A DNA stretch of 46,510 nt, taken from positions 1 through 46,510 of the IMG/VR virus record IMGVR_UViG_3300017727_004934. One strand, written 5' to 3'. Positions 33,477 to 41,151 of the stretch are shown in pieces (the stretch's first letter is position 1; each line of letters begins with the position of its first letter). A program made the position numbers and the translations under genes. Below the pieces are notes generated by a model. That model was not told the origin of the DNA. It searched no databases and saw only the letters and a program-made list of their open reading frames with translations. The stretch comes from a virus.

Positions 33477-34340
33477 ATGGTTATAGACAGTTTTCTATTT
33501 AATGGTGAATTAGAACTTTTAGAATTAAGATTAAAAGTTTTATATAATTATGTTGATAGATTTACTATAGTTGAGGGTAATCGTACCTTTAGAGGAGATC
33601 CAAAACCTATGGTATGTAAAGAATATTTAAAAGATCTTGGGTTTGAAGATGATCCTAAAATTAAATTAGTTGAAGTTGATTTAAAGTCTATAGATAATGA
33701 AAATAATCCTAATGCTATTGAAAATAAATGTAGAAGTTTTTTAACAGAACATTGCAATGAAGATGATATACTTATTATAGCAGATATTGATGAATTATAT
33801 CATCCTCAATATCTTCAAAAACATATTGATTTTGTAAATGCTAATCCTGATACTTTATTACTTAATAATACTTATAATTTGCAATATCAAGTTAATTATG
33901 TTTTATCTATAGATGGTATTAATCCTGATTTCTGTAGAGTACCCTTTATAGCAAAAGGATCATTTTGGAAATTACATAACCCATCAAAAGTAAGACCCGA
34001 ATGTGGAATTGGGGGTCATATTGATTCTTTCCCTTATAAAATATTTTGGTTTGAAGATATAAAATTAGGATGGCATTTATCATGGATGGGTAATTCTAAA
34101 GAAAGATTACATAAATTAAATTCACATTCTTGGCATTTAGAATTCCCAGAAGTTATAAAAAAACTAAGAAGTAATGATACAAAAGAACAAATAATTAATT
34201 TCAACCCTAAATTATCATCATCAGATCTTTTAGGGAGAGAAAGATTTTCTTTAATAGAGTTTGACTACACAGAACTCTTTAAAATAATTGATAATGTTGG
34301 TAATTTATCTCATATTAAAAAATATTTATTAAATAATTAA
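33477..34340 (+). CDS. Glycosyltransferase family 17-like
   Basis: A 287-aa protein. MVIDSFLFNGELELLELRLK and FTIVEGNRTFRGDPKP match the start of GT17 (beta-1,4-mannosyl-glycoprotein 4-beta-N-acetylglucosaminyltransferase family). DDILIIADIDELYHP holds the D-x-D. LGWHLSWMGN is also conserved in this family. Bacterial and phage members modify surface glycans; true donor and acceptor are unknown. Confidence 0.88.
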   Translation: MVIDSFLFNGELELLELRLKVLYNYVDRFTIVEGNRTFRGDPKPMVCKEYLKDLGFEDDPKIKLVEVDLKSIDNENNPNAIENKCRSFLTEHCNEDDILIIADIDELYHPQYLQKHIDFVNANPDTLLLNNTYNLQYQVNYVLSIDGINPDFCRVPFIAKGSFWKLHNPSKVRPECGIGGHIDSFPYKIFWFEDIKLGWHLSWMGNSKERLHKLNSHSWHLEFPEVIKKLRSNDTKEQIINFNPKLSSSDLLGRERFSLIEFDYTELFKIIDNVGNLSHIKKYLLNN

Positions 34341-34348
34341 AATATATT

Positions 34349-35065
34349 ATGTTATTAAGACACGATTTAAAAGATTTATTAGTTCCCTTTAAAGGTAGTA
34401 ATAAAATTAAAACAAACTATTCAGAAGTATTTCAAGATATTTTTGTATTACAATGTTTAGATGGAAAAAAAGAGGGAACATATTTAGAAATTGGAGCTGC
34501 TGGTCCTGTAAGTGGAAATAATACATATTTACTAGAAAAGGAATTTGGGTGGAATGGTTTATCTATAGATTATGGATATGATGATTGGGATGATAGTGTA
34601 GTTATAACTTGTGATAATCAGAGCTTTTCAAAAAGTGGGTTTAAAAAATATTGGGACGAAAAGTGGCATAAAGATAGAGATCAACCTTTATTATTAACTA
34701 ATGCTATAACTTGTGATTGGAAAAATATTTTAAATAATACTATAATAGATTATCTACAAGTTGATATAGACCCACCAGGAGGTACTTATGAATGTTTAGA
34801 GAGATTACCATTTGATACAGTTGATTTTAAAGTTATAACTTATGAACATGATGCTTATGCAGAACCTGAATGGAGAATAAAATCCAGAAAGTTTTTAGAG
34901 TCTAAGGGGTATGTTTTAATAGCTGGGAATATATCAAAAGAATATGGTTCACCTTTTGAAGATTGGTGGGTTAATTTAAAATATATAAATGAAATAAATT
35001 CTTCAATTACTAGAAACACATTTGAAGAATCTTTACCCGTAATGAAATATTTATTTAACAAATGA
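34349..35065 (+). CDS. FkbM-like SAM methyltransferase
   Basis: A 238-aa protein. YSEVFQDIFVLQCLDGKKEG then YLEIGAAGPVSGNNTYLLEK is a variant SAM-binding motif I, and WNGLSIDYGYDD is the acidic strand. IDYLQVDIDPPGGTYECLER resembles the FkbM D-x-E region. It may O-methylate a glycan. It overlaps a tiny ORF downstream by 4 nt. Confidence 0.72.
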   Translation: MLLRHDLKDLLVPFKGSNKIKTNYSEVFQDIFVLQCLDGKKEGTYLEIGAAGPVSGNNTYLLEKEFGWNGLSIDYGYDDWDDSVVITCDNQSFSKSGFKKYWDEKWHKDRDQPLLLTNAITCDWKNILNNTIIDYLQVDIDPPGGTYECLERLPFDTVDFKVITYEHDAYAEPEWRIKSRKFLESKGYVLIAGNISKEYGSPFEDWWVNLKYINEINSSITRNTFEESLPVMKYLFNK

Positions 35066-35136
35066 TAAAACTAATTAAAAGTATATGGTATGAATATCAT
35101 AGACGTAAAAGAAAACACAGCGTATGGGATCTATAA
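35062..35136 (+). CDS. Possible 24-aa basic peptide
   Basis: The ORF begins at an ATGA overlap with the methyltransferase stop and reads MIKLIKSIWYEYHRRKRKHS, a basic amphipathic sequence. It overlaps the next gene by 13 nt. Very short; only position and coupling support it. Confidence 0.35.
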   Translation: MIKLIKSIWYEYHRRKRKHSVWDL

Positions 35137-35384
35137 ATAAACTACCAGATTGGTTTGATGGAACAGTGTATGATAAGGGTGATGTAGTTAGAAATCCGTT
35201 TTCAGGTGAGGAATTTGAATTAACAGCTGAGGAGCTATCGATGTATGATTTTATAGTTGGTAGTCAGTTAGTGTTTGAAATGATGCCTGGTAATATACCT
35301 GAGGATGGTATTAAACGATTTAAGCATGGCTTAGATTGGTTTAGAAAACATAATCTTGAGGCATATAAAATATTATTAGATTAA
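35124..35384 (+). CDS. Conserved hypothetical phage protein
   Basis: An 86-aa protein with LPDWFDGTVYDKGDVVRNPF then SGEEFELTAEELSMYDFIVG, a pattern I recall from hypothetical proteins of marine T4-like phages. It is acidic, soluble and of unknown role. Its base composition is slightly richer in GC than its neighbours. Confidence 0.7.
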   Translation: MGSINKLPDWFDGTVYDKGDVVRNPFSGEEFELTAEELSMYDFIVGSQLVFEMMPGNIPEDGIKRFKHGLDWFRKHNLEAYKILLD

Positions 35385-35394
35385 ATTAAATATT

Positions 35395-35808
35395 ATGAAT
35401 AAATGTGATTGGTGTGGTAAAAACACAAAAAATGAAGAACATTATACAGCAATGTCTCCTTTAAATGAGGGTTATGAAAAATTAATTAAAGAGTGGGATA
35501 AAGAATATGGCCAATTTTGGTATGACAATGTTGATGGAAAAATTGATCAAAAATTATTAGAAGAAGTATCATTATATGATCAAGCAACTAATACAGTTGG
35601 TAGAGGAGTTGTATGTAATAAATGTCATGAAAAAGATGAAATTATATATCAAAAATATAGACAACTTACTTCTAAAGGGGGAGATTCTTATGGTATGTTA
35701 AAAATAGTAGTTGATGATGATAATACTGTTGATTATAATATTGATGAGATGGAAATGTGGCATGATGATGTGAAAGAAAAAATAAGTAAGGTTGGTAAAG
35801 ATAAATAA
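35395..35808 (+). CDS. Small zinc-binding protein
   Basis: A 137-aa protein with CDWC at residues 4-7 and CNKC near residues 74-77, a likely four-Cys zinc site, followed by an acidic tail. Function unknown. The next promoter begins inside its 3' end. Confidence 0.65.
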   Translation: MNKCDWCGKNTKNEEHYTAMSPLNEGYEKLIKEWDKEYGQFWYDNVDGKIDQKLLEEVSLYDQATNTVGRGVVCNKCHEKDEIIYQKYRQLTSKGGDSYGMLKIVVDDDNTVDYNIDEMEMWHDDVKEKISKVGKDK

Positions 35809-35822
35809 ATTTCGTATATTAA
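35792..35822 (+). promoter_or_regulatory. Bacteroidota-type promoter (TTG - 20 nt - TATATTAA)
   Basis: TTG at 35792-35794 lies in the end of the zinc-protein gene; TTTCG precedes TATATTAA at 35815-35822, spacing 20 nt. It drives the T9SS-tailed protein at 35841. No clear inverted repeat crosses the spacer. Confidence 0.65.
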
Positions 35823-35840
35823 AGTAAACAAATACATAAA

Positions 35841-36353
35841 ATGAAAAAAATATTATTAGTATTATTAGTTTCGCTTGGACTACAAACACAAACACAAGCA
35901 CAATCAAATTTATGTGACTCATTGTCGTATACTGTAATACAAGGTTTACCTTTAACAGTATATGGAGAAGCAAGTGGAATTATAAATATGGTAGATTCAA
36001 TTGAATGGCTATTTTCAGCGTGTAATTCAGTAGCATGTTATACACCACAAGGTAATAATCCATATTCTTTTCCTCAAATAAATATGACTGACACAGTTAA
36101 ATTTTGTTATGATGCTTATGTTTATACTCCTAATCAAATGGTAGTATGTAGTCACTGTGATTCATTAATATTTGATTATACTGATAGTACTTATGTATTA
36201 TTTAATATGGGAGGTACAACATTAATAAATGAATTAATATTAAATAAAATTAATAATAATAAAATATATGATTTACTAGGTAGAGAATTAACTGAAATTC
36301 CAGTAGGTAAAATGTATATTAGAAATAATAAATTATATATAAATAAAAAATAA
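35841..36353 (+). CDS. Secreted protein with T9SS sorting tail
   Basis: A 170-aa protein. Residues 1-21 form a signal peptide (KKILLVLLVSLGLQTQTQAQ). The mature part is rich in Ser, Thr and Cys (CNSVACYTPQG, CSHCDS). The C-terminus NKIYDLLGRELTEIPVGKMY resembles type IX secretion sorting domains and is close to the tail at 24220-24320, so the two tails probably share an origin. It should be exported and attached to, or released from, the host surface. It has its own promoter. Confidence 0.83.
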   Translation: MKKILLVLLVSLGLQTQTQAQSNLCDSLSYTVIQGLPLTVYGEASGIINMVDSIEWLFSACNSVACYTPQGNNPYSFPQINMTDTVKFCYDAYVYTPNQMVVCSHCDSLIFDYTDSTYVLFNMGGTTLINELILNKINNNKIYDLLGRELTEIPVGKMYIRNNKLYINKK

Positions 36354-36355
36354 AC

Positions 36356-36589
36356 ATGGGTTTTAGATTAACAGCACATATTGAAAAAGCACCAAAAATT
36401 GTAGATGAAAAAACAAAAACTACAAAAGGTATTAGAAACACTATATCAGTTAGAAATATTCCTTCACGTAACCAAGTGGAATTAGAATTAGTACGTTTAA
36501 GAGAAAACTATACTATTGCTAAAGGTAAAGATCGTAGTAAAAAACATAAATATGGTAAGGAATTAATATATGTAAGTTATGAAAAGTAA
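36356..36589 (+). CDS. Hypothetical basic protein
   Basis: A 77-aa Lys/Arg-rich soluble protein, starting 2 nt after the T9SS gene and overlapping the next by 11 nt. It may bind nucleic acid judging by charge. No family recognised. Confidence 0.6.
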   Translation: MGFRLTAHIEKAPKIVDEKTKTTKGIRNTISVRNIPSRNQVELELVRLRENYTIAKGKDRSKKHKYGKELIYVSYEK

Positions 36590-36800
36590 AATTAAATCAT
36601 ACACAGGAGATTATTTATCATTATATGATTATTTAGGTCATGCTGCTGGTGGTGAATTAGGACAAAGAATAGCATATGAAGCAGCTAAATGTAAGGTTAC
36701 TATACAAAATAAAAAAATAAATAATCCAAGTTATACAGGTAGAATACAAATGTATCCAAATGATTTTTTAAATGAATGTAAAGATAAAGGGTTATTATAA
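36579..36800 (+). CDS. Conserved hypothetical phage protein
   Basis: A 73-aa soluble protein with YLSLYDYLGHAAGGELGQRI, a stretch I associate with small phage proteins of unknown function. Its last base is the first base of the next start codon. Confidence 0.6.
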   Translation: MKSKIKSYTGDYLSLYDYLGHAAGGELGQRIAYEAAKCKVTIQNKKINNPSYTGRIQMYPNDFLNECKDKGLL

Positions 36801-37723
36801 TGAAAAAATATTTTATTAGTTTTGGTAACGGGATATTTAAAAATCAACTAGATAGAATTTGCAGCGAAGCTAAAGAAACAGGATGGTTTGATGATGTAAT
36901 AGCATCTACACCTTCTAAAATAAAAGATTTTATAGATAAACATAAAGATTTTATTAATAATAATCCAAGAGGATTTGGTTATTGGATATGGAAACCTTAT
37001 ATTTTATTAAACCAACTAATGTATATGGATAATGGGGATTATTTGTTTTATACAGATGCAGGATCAAGAATATTACCACATAGAAAAGATAAATTAAATG
37101 AATATTTACACAAATTACATAAACAACCTATTTTAATAAATGGTGAAGGTAATGCAGAAGGAGATGGTGGTGGTGGTTATACACAACAAAAGTTTGTAAA
37201 ATTATCACTCCTTAAAGAATTTAATTTAGAAAACAATAAAAAGTTTTTAAATTCATCACATAGTGAAAGTGGAATGATAGCTATTCGTAAATGTAAAGAA
37301 AGTATAGATATTATTAAATTGTGGTTAGAGTTAATAACTAAAAACAATTATTTATTTACTAATGATGATTTAGGTAATGATAAACAATTAGATGGTTTTA
37401 TAGAACATCGCCATGACCAATCAATACTTAATATATTGTTTTACTTAAATAATTATAAAGCTTTATGGTTTGAGGAATGTTATGGTGTAGGACCATTTTT
37501 TAGTGGTAGACAAACAGATGATGGTTATAGAGAATTTTGTGCAGATTGGTTTAGAGCAGAACCTGATTATATTGATAATGCAATCCATGGACAATTAGAA
37601 GATTATTTAAGGACAAAACCCAACAAAGAATGGTATAAAGGACAAAAAGATTATAATCCCAATACAATGTTCAGTGAGTGGGATTATTTAGAATATAGAA
37701 AGAAAATACAATTAAATTTATAA
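36800..37723 (+). CDS. Putative glycosyltransferase (GT-A-like, surface polysaccharide type)
   Basis: A 307-aa cytoplasmic protein. NNPRGFGYWIWKPYILLNQL and GDYLFYTDAGSRILPH are recognisable: the FYTDAG stretch occupies the D-x-D place, and the GYWIWKP pattern recurs in bacterial capsule and O-antigen proteins. EHRHDQSILNILFYLN near residue 205 fits a conserved C-terminal motif. The exact GT family is not certain. Confidence 0.72.
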   Translation: MKKYFISFGNGIFKNQLDRICSEAKETGWFDDVIASTPSKIKDFIDKHKDFINNNPRGFGYWIWKPYILLNQLMYMDNGDYLFYTDAGSRILPHRKDKLNEYLHKLHKQPILINGEGNAEGDGGGGYTQQKFVKLSLLKEFNLENNKKFLNSSHSESGMIAIRKCKESIDIIKLWLELITKNNYLFTNDDLGNDKQLDGFIEHRHDQSILNILFYLNNYKALWFEECYGVGPFFSGRQTDDGYREFCADWFRAEPDYIDNAIHGQLEDYLRTKPNKEWYKGQKDYNPNTMFSEWDYLEYRKKIQLNL

Positions 37724-37726
37724 ATT

Positions 37727-37921
37727 ATGGCAAATGTAGAAGACATATTATATGAAGCACGTGAGTTAGGAATATATGATAAAGTTATGAAAGAATCCCA
37801 AAAATTAGCTAAAAAACATCCACATATGGAAGTAGCAGATAGAATGGATAAAGCTATTATAAAAGTAAAGAATAAAATATCATATGATATGAATGGACCA
37901 AATGAAAGTTATGGTGTATAA
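37727..37921 (+). CDS. Small hypothetical protein
   Basis: A 64-aa helical protein (VEDILYEARELGIYDKVMKE), charged and soluble; similar short helical proteins are frequent in T4-like phages. It overlaps the next small ORF by 11 nt. Confidence 0.58.
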   Translation: MANVEDILYEARELGIYDKVMKESQKLAKKHPHMEVADRMDKAIIKVKNKISYDMNGPNESYGV

Positions 37922-38033
37922 AAGAATTTGGGACGAATATATGAATATTAAAGGTGGTGATTTCCCAAATTGGTATGAAGGGTTAAGTCCAATTGAAAGA
38001 TATGTATTTAATAAACAATTAAGATTAAAGTAA
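37911..38033 (+). CDS. Small hypothetical protein
   Basis: A 40-aa ORF, MVYKRIWDEYMNIKGGDFPN then WYEGLSPIERYVFNKQLRLK, starting inside the previous gene and ending at TAATG shared with the methyltransferase start. Amino-acid composition is normal for a protein. Function unknown. Confidence 0.55.
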   Translation: MVYKRIWDEYMNIKGGDFPNWYEGLSPIERYVFNKQLRLK

Positions 38034-38902
38034 TGGGAAAAAATAATACATTTATAGTAGATGAAAAAGTTTGGGATGTAAGAAATTATTTTAAAGAACA
38101 CACCATTAAATTCCAACTTTATAAAAATTGTATAATATCAGATTGTATAAGAAAGGGATATAGATGGGAAGAGTATCAACACTATTTAGCTTCAAAATAT
38201 ATTAATTCTGATTCTGTAGTAGTAGAGATAGGGGCTCATATTGGTACACTTACTATGGTATTTAGTAAATTAGCTAAAACTGTTTATGCTTTTGAACCTA
38301 CAAAAGAATCTTTTGATTTATTAAATAAGAACATATCATTAAATGAATGTAAAAATGTTATATCAAAACAAGTAGGTGTAGGAGATAAGATTGAGTCAAC
38401 AAAAATAGGTTGGATTGGGAATAATAATTCTGGAGCAACTATATTAGAAGGAGGTATGGTTACTAATGAAGTTTTAAGTTCTGCTGAAAATGGATCAACT
38501 AATAGTATTGAAACTAAAATAGATTTAATTAATCTTGATGTTTTAACTTTAGATAGACTAGATTATTTAAAAATAGATGTAGAAGGATATGAAGAAAAAG
38601 TAATAAAAGGAGGATTAAACACAATAAAAAAATTCAAACCTATAATTGTTATGGAATGTATGGATGATTATAGTAAAAAGGAGCCAATATCAAAATTAAA
38701 TTTAGAAAATAAATATAAATCATTGTTAGACTTAGGTTATACTTACAAAATATTAGGTAAGGGAAATATAGATAAAAATTGGGATGTATTATTTATACCT
38801 AAAAAGTTTATAGCTCAAATGAGATTAAAAAAAGTAAAAAAAGAGCAAGTAAGATTAAAAGCAGAGGAAAGAAAATTAAAAGCAATAATAAGAGAAAAAT
38901 AA
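38033..38902 (+). CDS. FkbM family methyltransferase
   Basis: A 289-aa SAM-dependent methyltransferase. VVVEIGAHIGTLTMVFSKLA is motif I, VYAFEPTKESFDLL the acidic strand, LDRLDYLKIDVEGYEEKVIK the FkbM core (D-x-E-G), and IIVMECMDDY the closing strand. The C-terminal 35 residues are Lys/Arg-rich and probably helical. It likely methylates a hydroxyl on a glycan. It ends the second glycan block. Confidence 0.88.
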   Translation: MGKNNTFIVDEKVWDVRNYFKEHTIKFQLYKNCIISDCIRKGYRWEEYQHYLASKYINSDSVVVEIGAHIGTLTMVFSKLAKTVYAFEPTKESFDLLNKNISLNECKNVISKQVGVGDKIESTKIGWIGNNNSGATILEGGMVTNEVLSSAENGSTNSIETKIDLINLDVLTLDRLDYLKIDVEGYEEKVIKGGLNTIKKFKPIIVMECMDDYSKKEPISKLNLENKYKSLLDLGYTYKILGKGNIDKNWDVLFIPKKFIAQMRLKKVKKEQVRLKAEERKLKAIIREK

Positions 38903-38975
38903 AGCTTCAAGCTCTTCTCTACATATTGCATTGATTTACTACGTATATACAGTTATTAATTAAAATAAATAGGTT

Positions 38976-39146
38976 ATGATAGAAGTTTTAGCAGGTATTG
39001 GTGTGATTGCGCTAGTTATTGGTGCAGGATTTTTCGTTAATTATATGGAGGGTATAGCAGATGAGCGTAAGCAAGATAGATTGGAAGAATTCTATAAAGA
39101 TGAATTTGATAGTGAAGATGATTGGTGGAATGATCAAGAAGTATGA
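38976..39146 (+). CDS. Small single-span membrane protein
   Basis: A 56-aa protein: membrane segment at residues 3-22 (EVLAGIGVIALVIGAGFFVN) and an acidic cytoplasmic tail rich in Asp, Glu and Trp. It is preceded by AAATAGGTT as ribosome-binding stretch. Codon use is richer in GC than in the neighbouring methyltransferase gene. It overlaps the next gene as ATGA. Confidence 0.62.
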   Translation: MIEVLAGIGVIALVIGAGFFVNYMEGIADERKQDRLEEFYKDEFDSEDDWWNDQEV

Positions 39147-39367
39147 AACGAATAAGGGAAGTCAAGTGGAAGAGGAGATGTAATGTGTGTGATGAAGTAA
39201 ATTCAGCGTGGATAGAGATTACGGTGAAGAAAGAGGGATCAGGTAAAAATATCATATGTGAGCCGTGTTTAACTAAAATACTTTCACTTGAGCATTGGGG
39301 AATAAAGGTACATCGCATCGCTAAGAAGTGGACCTTCCCCGAGTGGATAATTGATAAAATTAAATAA
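39143..39367 (+). CDS. Small zinc-ribbon protein
   Basis: A 74-aa basic protein with CNVC at residues 13-16 and CEPC near 39-42, forming a likely zinc site. An antisense frame covers the same DNA but is low-complexity. The gene is unusually rich in GC for this window. Confidence 0.62.
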   Translation: MKRIREVKWKRRCNVCDEVNSAWIEITVKKEGSGKNIICEPCLTKILSLEHWGIKVHRIAKKWTFPEWIIDKIK

Positions 39368-39377
39368 TGATAATGAT

Positions 39378-39527
39378 ATGAATAAATGGTTAATGTGGAT
39401 GTTACTTGGGATAAGTGCATTGATTTTGAACTGGACAATTATTGGGTGTGGGTGTATTATCTATGGAGTTTATTTAAGCGATGACGTAGATAGAGATGGA
39501 AATTCATTGGGTAATAGACTGGAATAA
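39378..39527 (+). CDS. Small membrane protein
   Basis: A 49-aa ORF with a hydrophobic segment at about residues 3-31 (MWMLLGISALILNWTIIGCG) and a short acidic tail (DDVDRDG). It follows the zinc-ribbon gene by 10 nt. Last gene before the long non-coding region. Confidence 0.5.
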   Translation: MNKWLMWMLLGISALILNWTIIGCGCIIYGVYLSDDVDRDGNSLGNRLE

Positions 39528-39727
39528 ACGGGTAACTACGTGGAGTGTTGCGTGGGCTCCATTTCTAAATCCATAAGTAGGACAAGCACCTACCAATTAT
39601 GACAAGTAGATGATAAATATCAATTGCATGTGACAATGAATAATGGGGTTATATGACATAGAAGCGAGGTGGTGTTAACCCCCATTTGATGCGCATCCAA
39701 ACTCTACTATAGTTACCAAATATATAC

Positions 39728-39750
39728 TTGTGAACCAACCCTGTTCACGA
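39728..39750 (+). repeat. Hairpin GTGAAC/GTTCAC with nearby direct repeats
   Basis: GTGAAC (39730-39735) and GTTCAC (39743-39748) form a perfect stem around a 7-nt loop. Close by, GTGAATGGTTGTG at 39771-39783 and GTGAACGGTTGTG at 39843-39855 are a direct repeat with one mismatch, so GTGAAC-type words recur like iterons. Confidence 0.55.
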
Positions 39751-39948
39751 ATTTTCATAAATAATTAATTGTGAATGGTTGTGAACCGCAAGGTATGTGT
39801 GGGAGGGCGTGGATATGTGGGGGAGGGGTCGTACATTTATGGGTGAACGGTTGTGGTAATAATACCAGCCGTGGGGAATAATACTACGGTGGGTAAGTTG
39901 ACCGTACCCCCTTATTACATATTTTATACTTATTAGTTAATGCGGTAG

Positions 39949-39965
39949 CACCTTATACCAAGGTG
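39949..39965 (+). repeat. Perfect hairpin CACCTT-ATACC-AAGGTG
   Basis: A six-pair stem with a 5-nt loop inside the non-coding island. It is not followed by a T-run, so it is not a standard terminator. Confidence 0.55.
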
Positions 39966-39978
39966 TGGGGTACCTTAT

Positions 39979-40002
39979 TATATAATATCTTCACCGTACG
40001 CG
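39979..40002 (+). repeat. Imperfect direct repeat, copy 1
   Basis: TATATAATA (39979-39987) then CACCGTACGCG (39992-40002). Copy 2 at 40077-40101 has TATATAATA then CACCGTGCGCG. ATCTTCACCGTA at 39987-39998 also recurs exactly at 40288-40299. Confidence 0.6.
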
Positions 40003-40054
40003 TAACTGGATTCGATACAACTATTATCGCTATATCTACTACATACCTACCATT

Positions 40055-40069
40055 GGCGGGCGTACCGCC
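40055..40069 (+). repeat. Perfect hairpin GGCGG-GCGTA-CCGCC
   Basis: A five-pair all-GC stem with 5-nt loop; very unusual composition in a genome this rich in AT. Confidence 0.55.
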
Positions 40070-40076
40070 GCCGTAC

Positions 40077-40126
40077 TATATAATAATACCCACCGTGCGC
40101 GGATGTCCATATGGCGTGGATACGCG
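40077..40126 (+). repeat. Imperfect direct repeat copy 2 plus stem
   Basis: TATATAATA at 40077-40085 and CACCGTGCGCG at 40091-40101 repeat the unit at 39979. CGCG (40098-40101) and TCCA (40106-40109) pair with TGGA (40117-40120) and CGCG (40123-40126), giving a two-part stem. Confidence 0.5.
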
Positions 40127-40199
40127 ATAGAAAGGATGTGGACCACTTAAGAGATCGTACACGTAGATAACCCATCGATTGTATATACTTATATCATTG

Positions 40200-40283
40200 A
40201 CCAACCCTACATTCAATTTAGTGATGATTTTATAAGAGTGTCACCGGATGAGTATATATTGATATAAGGTACCGGTGGTTGGT
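40200..40283 (+). other. Nested stem-loop, candidate structured RNA
   Basis: Three nested helices are visible: ACCAACC (40200-40206) with GGTTGGT (40277-40283); CACCGG (40242-40247) with CCGGTG (40272-40277), sharing one base with the outer stem; and TATAT (40253-40257) with ATATA (40262-40266) around ATTG. The 84-nt element is the best single case for RNA structure in the island. Confidence 0.5.
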
Positions 40284-40334
40284 ATTAATCTTCACCGTAA
40301 CATTCTTCTCCCACGCTGGAATAACAATAATCAT
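40230..40334 (-). CDS. Possible 34-aa protein with unusually strong Shine-Dalgarno
   Basis: On the minus strand, AAGGAGGTGAT (40335-40345) lies 4 nt from the ATG at 40334-40332. This is the complement of the 16S rRNA 3' end and far stronger than any other site in this window. The product begins MIIVIPAWEKNVTVKINTNH. No family recognised. It would be the only minus-strand gene, and the spacing is short, so it may be chance. Confidence 0.25.
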   Translation of the reverse strand: MIIVIPAWEKNVTVKINTNHRYLISIYTHPVTLL

Positions 40335-40444
40335 ATCACCTCCTTGGAAAACTTTTGTAAACCAATTTCGTCATCATTAAGTCATATACAAGTAACACCC
40401 TAGTACAATTACTTTACCATTTAATATTCCAGCTTAATCTATAT

Positions 40445-40543
40445 ATGACCATGAATAATAATATGAAAGAGAAAATTGACATCGCACCAGCCATTTATAT
40501 TATACTCATGGTGGTGGTTTTTTCTCTAGCGCTACACTTTTAA
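40445..40543 (+). CDS. Possible small membrane peptide
   Basis: A 32-aa ORF (start 40445 or 40451) reading MNNNMKEKIDIAPAIYIILM and then a hydrophobic VVVFSLALHF end. This is a charged N-terminus followed by a credible membrane span, a pattern common in phage micro-proteins. No ribosome-binding site is obvious. Confidence 0.35.
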   Translation: MTMNNNMKEKIDIAPAIYIILMVVVFSLALHF

Positions 40544-40717
40544 TTACTACTTCCCATATGGGTAAGGGTTTGGAAAATTCCATACCCCCAAATTATTTTT
40601 TTTAATAAATTTTTCAATGGTGGGGAGTATATACGTATCTAGGTATGTGGGTATGTTAGGAAGAAGAAATCTTAGACGGCTTTATGAATTTGATAATATT
40701 TATAATAAAATTACATT

Positions 40718-41146
40718 ATGCCACTTACTCTTAACTTTTCTTCCACACAACTAAATGGACCCGGAAGTTTAATAGGTTCACAATTACAAAATAATTCACC
40801 TCAAAGTCCTTATTTATTTACTATATATCACCCAAATGCTTCTAATGGTTCTGCATATTTTAATATAGGGGTACAACCAAATAGTAATGGAAATTTTAGT
40901 GGTAGTTTTAGTGGTAGTTTTGGTAGTGGAAGTTTTGGATTTACTGGATCTTTATCGGGTTCTTTAATAACTAGTTCTGGAATTAATTTAAATGGGTATG
41001 TATCTTCAAATTATATAAATAGTGTAGTTATTTCCTCAGTAACTTCATCATTCCAATTAGCCCCTCTAAATGTTATTCCACCTAATACTTTGAATGTTAG
41101 TGGAACTGGGGGTATTTCTTTAGTTATTGAATCAAATGATGCCTAA
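40718..41146 (+). CDS. Ser/Gly-rich repeat protein, possibly virion-associated
   Basis: A 142-aa protein. Residues about 55-90 are short repeats of the form SGSFSGSFGSGSFGFTGSLS. Such Gly-Ser-Phe repeats occur in tail fibre and other structural proteins of marine phages as I recall them. Flanks are rich in Asn, Pro and Ser, with no signal peptide. It is the first gene after the non-coding island. Confidence 0.6.
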   Translation: MPLTLNFSSTQLNGPGSLIGSQLQNNSPQSPYLFTIYHPNASNGSAYFNIGVQPNSNGNFSGSFSGSFGSGSFGFTGSLSGSLITSSGINLNGYVSSNYINSVVISSVTSSFQLAPLNVIPPNTLNVSGTGGISLVIESNDA

Positions 41147-41151
41147 AATAA

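Larger units (their letters stand above)
39528..40717 (+). other. 1.2-kb non-coding region, GC-rich for this genome, with many repeats and hairpins
   Basis: No ORF of 60 codons or more occurs on either strand. The first 700 bases are clearly richer in GC than the flanks (33 of 60 bases at 39781-39840 and 29 of 60 at 40021-40080), falling to near the genome level after about 40350. It contains perfect short hairpins, nested stems, a 12-nt exact repeat and a longer imperfect repeat, listed separately. It could be a replication origin, a structured non-coding RNA, or a recombination or packaging element. I see no tRNA here. Confidence 0.7.

Noticed and set aside
38904-38950. Promoter-like TTG and TATATAC upstream of the gene at 38976
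   Set aside because: The spacing is 15 or 10 nt rather than 20, so it does not fit the class seen elsewhere.
39037-39438. 133-codon open frame on the minus strand
   Set aside because: Its translation is low-complexity (His, Leu, Ser, Tyr) and it is antisense to three short plus-strand ORFs, two of which show a CxxC pair set or membrane segment.
39795-39881. 28-codon Cys/Gly/Trp-rich ORF in the non-coding island
   Set aside because: It arises from G-rich sequence, has no ribosome-binding stretch and no promoter, and sits among repeats.
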